Below, in pieces: positions 1-31,100 of a stretch of 64,000 bases of DNA; positions within the stretch are counted from its first letter, which is position 1; every line of letters begins with the position of its first letter. This DNA is from Hydractinia symbiolongicarpus. Its lineage: Eukaryota > Cnidaria > Hydrozoa > Anthoathecata > Hydractiniidae. The position numbers and the translations under genes were made by a program. The stretch is taken from the NCBI RefSeq assembly GCF_029227915.1, contig NC_079886.1, forward strand, positions 18,390,501-18,454,500, read 5' to 3'. Under the pieces are notes generated by a model. It did not search any database. It was given only the letters and a program-made list of their open reading frames with translations, and had not been told where the DNA came from.

Positions 1-1989
1 TGATTGTTTACCATCTGCTTGTATGCATGTGTATATTTGGGTTGTGCATACATATTTAATATATTTAAGGCCTGTTGAGACAACTTTTTTATTGGATTGT
101 CTATAAGTCCATTGCCCCAAGGTCTAATTTTATATTTCAGGTATGGTGTATCTCTTTGTTTTATATATGCCAGTCCAGCAGTTTTTTTTTCTACTGTTAT
201 GGTTGTTATAAAAGTTCTTAAAAAGGAAAAATTTTAAATAATGTAGAAATTTACTTAAATATTAAATTAGCAAATAAGTTTTTGTCTACATTTACATAAC
301 TTTCATTAAAAAGAACTTTATGTGTATTTATTTTTTCTCACCTTCTTTAAGCTAGCGCAGCCCATATGTTTGCTATTTTATGATCTAAGATATCTTGAAA
401 TGCTGTTGTTAAAATGACTTGTGTGCTCTCATTAAAAAAGGTGATGCAAAGATTTTAAAAAGAAATGAAGACTGTCTAAAGCACAGCAGGCAAAGTCATA
501 CACTGAAACTAACAACCCACTGCAGCTTACAACACATATTTTCTAAAACAAAATGGCAGCCATGTGAATTGTGATCGATCGTTGAGTTCTTTGTTCTTTA
601 AATTTTTGATCCAATGCAGCTTTGATGATGTGTCATTACATTAAAACCCAAGTATAGCTAACACCTTTACAGTACAAATGACCTAGCACAAGGGTCAATT
701 GTCAAAAAGATTGTCACACAATTTTTTTAAAAAATTAAAAAAAGAGCCAAATCATAAAACTGATAAAGCTATGCAAAAAACATACAAGGTTAACCATTTG
801 GTCCCATCAGTTTAAATAAGGTTAAGGTTCCTTTTTGTAAACCTTTTTGTTTGTTAGTTTTATTAATTTTATTCCTTTGGAATTCCTGGTAAACACCTAA
901 ATGTTTGCATTCCTTAAACTTCTATGAAAAACTTTTCGTGCCTTTAGTTGAATTTTTAAATAAATATATACACATGTATATACACATATATGTTGTTATG
1001 TTTACTTTTAAAATAAATGGAAATGCAAATTCAAACATTAACTTTTTTTGTCAACGGACGATAATACTTTTTATTTAACACAATGCAATAGTCGTTATTC
1101 TAGTCTGTAATGTGCAATCCAAACATCCTTTCAGCTGGAAGTGCATAGATATTGTACCTACAAAATTGTGTTAAAAGACTCTGTTCTTTTGAAAAAAAAT
1201 TAACTTCTTATCTTTGTAATTATTGATATGACCTTCTACTTTGTTTCATATTCACTCATAAATTTTGGTATCCTATCTTCTTAGTTCATGTGAAATACAA
1301 CTAACAAATTGTAACAAATAATAAAGCCATTCCTTCTGTATCAAAATATCAAAAAGTGTCTCTTTGAAACTCATGTGACATTAATATGTTTGGAGAACCC
1401 TTAATAATTCCTCTATTGGCATTTTAAATTTGTTTTTTATCAAAAAAAAGTTACTTTTAGAAATTGTAAACAATGTAGGTCATAAGAACAAAATATGCAA
1501 TACTTCTATAAATAGAGCACATTGGAACAGACATTACACTGTGTGTACTGGCTATAAAAAAAACAAGATTAAAACAAACAAAGTCTTTAAGAAAAAGAAA
1601 TTAGGCAAATTCTCAAATTGTTATTCTTTCTTGTACAGTTTTTATAAACAGAAAAAGAACAATTAAGCCTCGAAATGCATTAAATATAACGGCCAGTTCC
1701 TATAAAAAAGTGTATTTAAAAAAAAGTGTTAATAAAAATATATGTTTTTTAATCCATCAAGCATAACTTTTTGTTACCACATTGCAGATTTTCTAGGGCT
1801 ATTTTCTACTGAATGCTATCTTGCTATGCCTGGAGGCTGAATCTTTGTTTACACTGTACAAATTACTGTTGCACATTCTTGATTAAAAGGGAGATTGTAA
1901 AATTTCTCGTAAACCTCTTATTTTTCAGTTAAATATTTGCTTTGTATTTTATTATCCCTTCTTATTAAAAAATATATATTTTATTTCAG
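1..1989. other. Intronic or upstream sequence of the kinesin gene, no exon seen
   Basis: AT-rich sequence that ends in a splice acceptor (TTATTTCAG, 1981-1989) opening the first recognisable kinesin exon. That exon starts inside a codon, so at least one coding exon with the motor N-terminus lies further upstream. I searched this stretch for the missing start of the motor domain and did not find it. Short ORFs such as that at 1430-1666 are Lys/Asn-rich and look like chance ORFs. No RNA gene or clear mobile element is visible. Confidence 0.6.
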
Positions 1990-21870
<19,881 letters not shown>

Positions 21871-22748
21871 TCAAACTTTACGGAACCGATAAATTGCGTC
21901 GTGAAAATGTCACTCGGCTCTTCCGTAAAACTTCGTTAAAACCAGACAGGGTATTATTTCAATCAAAATATAGGTGCTCTATTATTTTTATACGAACAGT
22001 AGTCTACTATAACGTTGGGCCATCAAGACCGCAGTCTATCGTCTCGTTTGTTTTAACATAATTGACAGATCAATTGGCAGTTCATTTCATCAATGTTTGT
22101 GTTGTTTAACTATATAAAATGTAGAATTTCACATATTTTTTATTTCATATGATAACATTAAAACAAATTTGACTGCTGGCTAATTGTGGATTATAAAGTA
22201 TATCGGTCACCAGCTTTTTTACGCTCATGTATAGTAAAGAAGTTTAAAAAGCTAGTGATCGAATGCAATGACTAAATAATTTTTTAAAAATATTTAAATG
22301 ATAATTTATCAATGAGATGTAGTTTCTTAATTATATTTCAGCTTCTAGCTTTTTTTTAAAAAAAATGTGTTCGGCTTTTTGGGTAACTAGTCCGTTTCCA
22401 TAGAGACAGGTGTTTCAAACTCAAGAAGCTTGTTAATATAAGATAGAAAAAAAATTATTTATTATCCAATTTTTTTTGTTTTTTTGATTTTTGTTTTGGT
22501 GAAAAAGAATGGAGTAAATTACACATAGTTTGTCTTTTCTACCCCCTCCAAGGTCCCCTTTATCCAGATAGCCAGGTGAGATAAAAAAATAAAGGTAGCT
22601 CGGTTCGGTTAATTTGCTAGCTCACTTCAAAGGCTTAGGTGGGTGTTTGGTAAAATGGCTGGACCGCAGATTGAAAATGCCAATTTGGTAGCCAATTGTG
22701 CGGACATCGCTTATATATGACCCGCTAATAAAAGGATTGCATCTTTAA
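21871..22748. other. 3' flank of the kinesin gene
   Basis: Probable 3' UTR followed by AT-rich spacer. An imperfect hairpin (ATCGGTCACCAGCTTTTTTA and the reverse partner near 22230-22262) is visible. No further gene is recognised. Confidence 0.4.
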
Positions 22749-22838
22749 CTGTTTACTTGCTTATCTGGTGTACGTAACCTGTTTACTTGCTTATCTGGTG
22801 TACGTAACCTGTTTACTTGCTTATCTGGTGTACGTAAC
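22749..22838. repeat. Three perfect tandem copies of a 30-bp unit
   Basis: The unit CTGTTTACTTGCTTATCTGG plus TGTACGTAAC is repeated three times without a mismatch. Perfect identity implies a recent expansion or, less likely, an assembly artefact. Confidence 0.9.
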
Positions 22839-22933
22839 CAGGAAGGAAAAGCACATAAAACTTCATCGGGATCTGAAATTTATTCCATGGTATACAAACG
22901 TTAGTTCGAAAATTTATATATTTTAAACAACAG

Positions 22934-23742
22934 AAACCAAACAACTACTCAAATTTGTTTCAAAAAACGCTTGTTCATACTGGTGTCAGCGCGTGCCACA
23001 TGCAATTTTATATTCCAAGCAAAAAGAAACATGAAAAAGGGATCGGAGGAAGCCTTGAAAAAAGAGAATGGTTAGATGAGGTAACGTTGTTGTCTTAATG
23101 TTTTTTATTGAAGCATTTTACCCAAAAATATAACTTTGACATAGAACAAATTGAATTTTTATTATGATTTGGAATATTGATACATGATAGTTATACTGAT
23201 ATTAATGTGGGTTCTGGATGTGGCACATTAGACATACACTGGCATTACCAACCAAATTTCCCTTCAATGGCATTGATTGATCCGTAGCTGTGATAAAGGC
23301 ACATGCTGAACATACCTGCACTAGGCCTGAACTACAGGACTTGTGATTGCGAAGCGAACTCCATAACCACTAGGCCAAGCGCCACAAACGAAACGCACGC
23401 ACAAACATTTAAAATTCAAAGTTTACGTGCAACGTATATTACCAAAATTTGACGTCAATCACGTCTCAGTCCTTATCTATATGACGTCAAATATCTATGT
23501 AGGATTTATCACGACACCACTACTACATCAAGTGAACACCGTCATAGCGGATGCATGCATGTAACATCAAATGCAATCCTCACTCTTCTGACTGAAAAAG
23601 GTAAAGTTAGAATTTTGATTTAAATTTCTAATATCTACTGTTGACTTTTGACATTTTGTATTCTCGTGAAGATTACACAGTCAATATACTGTTTATCCAA
23701 ACAACAACATGAAATTCAAGTCCTTCAAAAAATTAGCACTTG
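22934..23742 (+). pseudogene. Exon-like fragments of an unassigned or decayed gene
   Basis: Three segments look like exons. (A) 22934-23080 is open in one frame, includes MQFYIPSKKKHEKG and SLEKREWLDE, and ends at a GTAACG donor. (B) 23503-23600 follows a TATGTAG acceptor, reads IYHDTTTTSSEHRHSGCMH and ends at GTAAAG. (C) 23681-23742 reads KQQHEIQVLQKIST and ends at GTAAGC. The composition is protein-like and donors and acceptors are good, but the three do not join in one open frame: A into B meets a stop after ten codons, and B into C meets a stop. This suggests a decaying gene, non-coding 5' exons of the downstream gene, or chance. I do not recognise the product. Confidence 0.3.
23283..23394 (-). 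mobile_element. tRNA-derived SINE (family 2)
   Basis: On the minus strand it begins TGGCGCTTGGCCTAGTGGTT, a good tRNA-type A box, followed by a diverged anticodon-arm-like region and further 3' sequence. It lacks a clean B box and cloverleaf, so it is a SINE and not a tRNA gene. Confidence 0.55.
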
Positions 23743-23759
23743 GTAAGCAACAACCCTGC

Positions 23760-25100
23760 CTAAGTGAGAAAAAGATTGATTTTGGTATTTCTAAGTAGGG
23801 ACTCAGCAAGAAACACCTAAAAAACGGCTGGGCTGGTGTAGTATAGAAATTTAAGCAACATTGTTCCTCAACCCGGTTTTTGGCTGCCTATAAAAAAACG
23901 TGTACGTATTTATTATATCAAACGCCTTTCGCCCAAATACAACCACAATCGAGCTCCACTTGTATAACTCCGTTGTTTATTTCATTGCTAACATTTCCCA
24001 TGTATAAGCTCCCCCGTGTATAGACCCATTGGAAAAAAATGGTCAGGGGGAAATGTAACAACCGTACGTTGATAAATTTTTTCTTTCAGTAAAACTAAAA
24101 TATGTGAAGATTTGGGAATTGTTTACCTTTTTTATGGAATTAAAAAAGTTAAACAACAATACACAAAAGACTAACACTGTTTTATACTTTACTTATTGAG
24201 TTATGGCTCATATTCTATAGTTTTACTGTTTTAGAATAAAGAAAGTGCTTTTGAAGCTATTTTAAAAAAAGGGAATTGACACATGCAAAATGTTCAATAC
24301 TTGATAAATTACCCTTGCGTCCTTAGGGCAAATTTTATACTAAAATCATAAGACAGTTACTCTTTTTAGGGGTGGGATGGGCTAGAGGCACATTAAATTA
24401 TATTGCTTTTAAATAGAAGGCTAATAATAGATTAAACAAAATATCAATTTGTTAAATCAATATATGGCATCATCATCCTTATCTAACAGAAGAATTTTAT
24501 GCACCGCTCCTTTTCTGTAACGTCAAACGGATCCGCGCTAACATCTACATCGCTAGATGTACTCTGCAACCGATTCAGTAAACCAGTGCAAGCACTATAC
24601 TTGATCCACGTGAGTTTAATGTCATCCGATCCGCCAGGGTAGTTCAAAATGCACGAAGAAGCTCTCCTTCACGATTATTATGCGGTTTAAATATATCGTG
24701 GAGGCATAACAATATACCAATATATCAAGATAATTCGTTCTTAGTTGGGCATAAAGCAATTGAACTTTCGTAAGTTGGACGCTATTATCACACGAAAAAC
24801 TGACAATCATATTTTCTCCAACTCGTCACAGAAAATTGGAACAAAACGCTGACGTAGCACATCGTTGAATGTGACTTAAATCAACAAGTAATACCGAGCT
24901 TCTTTGATTCTTTTAATTTTTTATTTTTTTTTGTGGGATGCAGATGGGGAGCTAAATAAAGGAAGGGAGTAAATAACATTTTTTTAAGTCTTTAAAAGGA
25001 GGGGGTATAATTAGCGGGTCACCTATGCTACTATAACTTTTAACTTAGCTTTGTATAACGTGTATATATAGTAAGTATTAAAAATATTTATCTTTCGTAT
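23760..25100. other. Spacer upstream of the CSPP1-like gene
   Basis: AT-rich, with no gene recognised. It ends in a possible acceptor or promoter region (TCTTTCGTATAG, 25091-25102) immediately before the 5' UTR of the CSPP1-like gene. Confidence 0.4.
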
Positions 25101-25128
25101 AGATCAAGTTTGAACGAAGAACACTGAA

Positions 25129-28100
25129 ATGACGAGTAAGGAAGGCGTCCGAGATACGAGAGATTCTGTTTTTCAAATTATTCCACCCTTTGCTACTCAA
25201 GGTTAGTAGTAAAGTGTTTTATTACTAAAAGTATTATTGCACAGCAATGACAAAGAGTATCATTTTGCCGTCTAGGACAAAAAACGAAATAGGGACAGAA
25301 TTGAATGCCTTTTTTTTAAAAAAAGTTTGACTGTAAATCGATTCTCCCTGACAGTTTTTAAATGTTTTTTTATGTTTTGCTGCGCTATATGGCATGATAC
25401 TCACTGACTTTTTTGGCACTCGCATATTACACACATACTCGTCAAATATTTAATCCCATACCTCCCGGGGCTTATATATTGCCTATTACTCGAAACCTCC
25501 CTCAAATCTCTATAAAATCCTTACAAGCAGTAACATATAATAACTTATGTTCGGATTATGCTTGATTTATTTCATCCAGGTGAACCATTCTGCACTGTTC
25601 TCACTCGTGCTCATTTTGAGATCCTGTTTTTACAAATCTTACTAAAAAACAAGACAAATCGGATTTGTGGCTGTTTTTTATGTTAAATAGTTTTTTATTT
25701 ACCTACTAAGAAACTTTAAAGAGCAGAAAATTAAAATATGTTCTAGAATTATGGAAATGGATATTTTTAAGCTTCTGATGTTCGTTTTAAGCATACATAC
25801 TACGACTGTATCAAAGGTGATTCCATTTCGGAGTAAGCTTATCGGAGGTTAAGAAAAAAGTTATTTTGAGATCTTTTATTAAACATAAACACTGATGATT
25901 TCGTTCGGATTGGGTTAAAGTTTATAAAGGAATATCTCTCCAGAAAAGTAGGACCTTTTTTTTGGTGAACATTTTGAAATAAATTCAAAAGAAACGGGAC
26001 TGTGCATGCTCAGATACATTTCGCTGGCCAAATGGCCATTATACGATACTCCTCGTAAAAATCTGCCTTTATTCTACATGGCCAACTGTGTAGATGCAAT
26101 TTACGGGAATGCAATTTACGAGATCTTATGCTGCAAACAATAAAAAATTTCAGGCATTATTACCCCTTTTCGCTTCCTTAAAATTTTGAAAAATAAATAA
26201 AAAACACATTCCTTCTTTTTTAGTTACAACAACCAAAAATGAGACAAAATTGCATCAAGCCCAATTTCCCTACGGTAAACCCTATTCATCCCCGCCTTAA
26301 ACAGAAGCGAGTTTTGATTCATAAGAATGCAGTTTAACTTGAAGGAATTTTTCTCATCAATGATAAAATGACTGCTCCGTCACTCTCATTTCATGGCGCC
26401 GTAGTTTAGTGGTTATAACTCTTGCACTTTGTGCGGGAGACCAGGGTTCGTTTTGCCTTTGCTGCGATTCGATATGGACGAGTAAATGTTACCATAGCAT
26501 ATCATATGAGGGAAAATGGGGAGATGGCACACTGTGTGGAGTGTGGACCCTAATTGGGTCTGCGTAGCTCAAAATGAGCATTAAATACTCTAGACCTCCC
26601 CATCTAAACCATGGTCCCTCCAAGAAATAATCGACAGGGTATATCCCTCGATATTTGTGAGGCTAGCCATGTGAAATATGCACATCGCTGTAAGGAATTT
26701 TCACCTTTGACCGAGAGAAATCGCCGTTGTCGCGGTCCAGGAGAAAAGATACCCTGGGAAAGGATTTTTGTTCTATGGCTTTAGCCGGTAGAACTTTAAA
26801 ATGGGCTTCTTTTTTGTCACCGTTTTTACTATCGAAACTAGTGAAGCACGGAAGGGTACCAGGGTAAATTACTAGTTTTTGAGTGTTAATAACAGAACTG
26901 TTAAACGGTACAAAAGGTACAAAAACCTTTTATTTATACAAATAAACCATTTTGAATTATTAAATTATATTCAGTTGGTTTCGCCAGCTTCACCAAGCAA
27001 CAACGGTCGTTTGTTATTTTTTTTTTGTGATCTGAAACTTTATGAAGCTAGATTTGTATTTGCTTGCAAGGAGTTTCACCAGGCTAAAATTCGTTTTAAA
27101 AAACAAAATTGTTTTTAATGATTTTTACGTTTCATTTAGGTTTCATAAGATCAGTGTTTACAAACTTGAACTCATTTTTACATTCATATTTTTCTTTTCC
27201 CGTCTCGTATAGGACTGTAATAAATCAGTAATACGCCGTAGAACATCCTGCCGAAACGGCTGGTTTATTTGTTTTAAAAAGATTTCTGTAGACGATTAAT
27301 TCTTTCTAGTTTACTCTAGATTCATTATGGACGGAATTTGGTTATATTTTGTAATTACAAAGACGGCAGTCACATAGAAAAGGTCGCAACTGACAAAAGA
27401 AAAAATTATTTCGGGGTTCAAGCGCTGCGATTAGATCAGGGCCGTAGAGAAATGATCGCCGTTATCGTTACCTCTATTTTGTATAAAATGTATAACACAA
27501 AAACCTTATTCATTACTGGCATATCGAGAATAATGTAAACACGGCACAGATTGCTCACATGCTTTTTTATTCCCAGAAGCACTCAGCTCTTTCTACTGCG
27601 CCGTGCGCGTTTGTTGTAATCATTCAGCTGTTGTTGTGGTAACCAGATATCAAATATTTTACCTTTTCACAATTTTAAATGTTCGAAGTACCAACTAGTT
27701 TAACTGTACTTTGTGCGTTTTAGTTATATAGTTAAAACCACGCTGATAGCCAGCTATTTCGCACTGAGGCATAGCCCTGTAACTGGACGGTTACTTAAAT
27801 TTCCACCCTTATCTTCAGTGAATACTGATCTTTCAATTGTGGCGCTGTAGTTTAGTGGTTATCACTCTCATACTTTATGCAGGAGACCAAGGTCTGATTC
27901 CCCTTGGCGGCGACTCAATATGGGCAATTGAATATTACCATAGCCCCCAGTTAGGCCCACGTCATGTGAGAGGAATTGGGGAGATGGCACACTGTGTGGG
28001 CTGTTGGATGTTGCAGGGAGTTGTCTGGCAAAGCGCTGACCCTAATTGAGTTAGCAGACAATGAATGAACTTGGAACTTTGTGCAGGAGAGCGCAAACAC

Positions 28101-31100
28101 TTAGCAGGGATAACCGCAAATTAGGCTATGTTAGTCTAATTAGTCTACGATATGCTATTCTCAGACGATTTATTTCCCCTAATTAGGCTTTTAACATGGT
28201 TTTTTCTGCTTATTGCTGTTCTGTTGCAAAGTCTTAACAATTTTATTAGCTAAAAACATTCTATAAAGCCTCTTTTTGATGGCCTAAATATAAATATGTT
28301 TATAAATATATAATATATGTTTTATGATCATGGTTGCTTCTAGAAAAGGGCTAAATTCCTGTGACATATTTTTAACATGGCTGTACACATAGCCTGAATA
28401 GTCTATTTCTGGCCTAATAACTTGATTAAAAAACTTTAACGTATAATTTTTAAATACGCAAAGCAAACTATACAAAATTTGCCAAACAAAAATTACCTAA
28501 GAAACAATCAAACACTGGTTGTTAAGATAATCGTAAAAGAAGAAAATGAATCTCCTGAATAGGAGATGATCTACTCTAACCAGGTCATGAAAAATTTACT
28601 AAGCTACTATCCTAATTTGGTGTGATAGTCTATAATTTGCAGTTGTCCCTGACTGACCAGCTTTTGAATATTCCCAAAGCTGAATATTTGTTTTCTTCTT
28701 TCCATTCATTTCAAAAATTTCGAATGAAACAAGGAAAAATGTGCTGTGATTTACCATTACGTTATGGCAAAATTAAATTTCTGTAAATTTTTTTTCATTT
28801 CTATATCAATTTATTTTTCTTAAGGATAGCTATTTGTTCTGTTATTATTGAGGGTCCTGTGAAAGAAGTCCTACCATTTGAGCTATAGAATCCTTGCAAA
28901 CACAACAATTATTTATTTAGACATCTGCCCCAGATATCAACCCTACTCTTGCATTGAACGCTGATAAGGAGGGAATACGTAAACTGGTCAGAGTGTTATT
29001 TCACAACTTTTCACACTGAAAGCAAACGCTGTACACTCTTTTTTATAAGAGCCAGTACATTCTTGCTGTTTTATTTCATAACAATTTTTCAGGCTGATTT
29101 GTTTAAATTTTCGCCAATTCAGAATTTAGTGTTTATATAATTTAGTTTTTATATGAAAAAATTTCATATGGTTGACCTCACTAATGTTGAGGGATATATA
29201 TACCCATATACCCTTTCCAGAAGCGACCACAGACCTGGTTCTAGGGTGTTTAAAACTCCTAATTGAGCCACAGAAATTCAGAAATTTCTAAACAACAGCG
29301 TTATATGGGTTTTAAACCAACAACCTTTCAGACGTATAGCAAATGCTCTACCAACTGAGTTACTAATATATATTGTAAAGATAAATTAGTATTTGTGATT
29401 GTAGAAAAAGATTATATAATTTTATCACTTTTCACAGGGTTTATGCAAAATACCAGTGCCTACTCTAAGCATCTTTAACAAGAAGGGAAGTGAACCTTAG
29501 AGGCCATCACATTAAAGTGTAAACCCAATACTCGTAAATAGTAGCAAGTTCGAGCTTGAAAAAACTTATTTATTTATTTACATTTTTTTCTTAGTTGAAA
29601 CAAGAACTATGTTTGAAAAACCTCAGAATTTGCAAAAAAACTTTCGTCTTTCCAACCTTCATAACAAAGGGTATGAACCAGTATCTCAGTCAAGTTTATC
29701 CTTATATACATCAAAATCTAATGGCCATTATGGACGAAGACAACACTTTCAATTTGGAAAGGTAAGGAGCTTGCATATAGTGCTTGAAGTATGTGATTAT
29801 CTAAAAAACAGCTTTTATAAAGTTGCAGTAAATAAGCCCAGTGTAAAGTGTAGGGATAATGAAAATTAAATTGGTTGAAATGTTTTGATATTCAGTTTAC
29901 ACAAATTTATTAAAATGTTGCTCAAAGCCTATTTTATGAGAAAAATTTGACCTCAAAAATCACGGTAGTCAAGTATAATCTATGTTGTATAAAAGTGAGT
30001 TGGATGATCTTAACCGATTGGTTAACTAAATGTCTAACCCCAGCCTGAAAAGTAAAAAGTCTTTTGATCAGCTACAAAGCAAGGTATTCATAGCATTAAG
30101 GATGTTATCTAGATAAGAGGCCATCAACTCAATGCTCCACCACTAAGCCACACCTCCTGATATTTAATTTTGTACAAAAGACTTTATATATTTAAAACCA
30201 AAGGGTTAATTTGACTTCACTTAGACAGACACCAACAAATAATTTTGTTAAAACACCCAAACTAAAATTGTTAAAAGTGATAAAATTTAGACATTCAAAA
30301 AAAAGTGTGTTATATGTACTACTTTTGAACAATTCTGACCTTAAAGAAAAGTAATCCTTACAGAAACATAATTTGGGGAATTATAAAGTCACAATGTTAT
30401 AAATTTGCCTTTAAGGAATTAGAGGAAACTGATGCTAATGCTCAAATTCCAAATGTAATATATTTTTTTTTTCTAAAATAGCTTTATATTTACAGTATAT
30501 TAATATTATAAAATAATTATATTATATATAATATTAATCTATAACAAGGGTAATAAAGTAAACTGAGCTTTTACAGTACTCAGAGTTTCATGTATTCACT
30601 ATACAATCCTCAGCTGTAAAATAAATTCAACTGATCTAAATTCCTATAAGTATAACAAAATTAATTGAGGCTGTAAAACGTGCAATAAAATCAGTAATTT
30701 ACAATAAAAAAAGTGTCAAAATGTCATTATCAGTCTTTTGACTTATAATTGGCCAATAGGTATTTGTTCATATGGTGGCATTTTGAAACGATCTCCGACC
30801 TTTTGTTTAAAAGTTCGTCTTTATTTTCGTAACTAAGGATTTCCAATTTCTCTTGCAGACAAAGTGGACACGATTTGCTTTTGTTCGAGTAACTTCTCAC
30901 ACGTTTTACGATCGACCAGTTTAACTCCGGCGTGATATTTTGGTCCTTTAACTGCCAGATGTAAGTGGACAGCGTGGTACTGTTCATGTACTTTTTGTTG
31001 TTGAAAGATAATTTGTGCCCACCGTAGCGTTCTTTGAACTCTTTCTCAGTTAACCCGATGTAGACCTTTTTTGGTTGGTTTTGAGCGGTGACTTCGCATT

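Larger units (their letters stand above)
25202..29594. other. First intron of the CSPP1-like gene
   Basis: A 4.4 kb AT-rich intron with at least four tRNA-like SINE copies (listed separately). Lys/Phe-rich ORFs (e.g. 26879-27118) have no recognisable domains. GT at 25202 and AG at 29593-29594 join codon phases correctly. Confidence 0.6.

Noticed and set aside
26394-26470. Functional tRNA gene
   Set aside because: A and B boxes are present but the acceptor stem and cloverleaf are not intact, and the tRNA-like head is followed by a body shared with another copy; it is a SINE.
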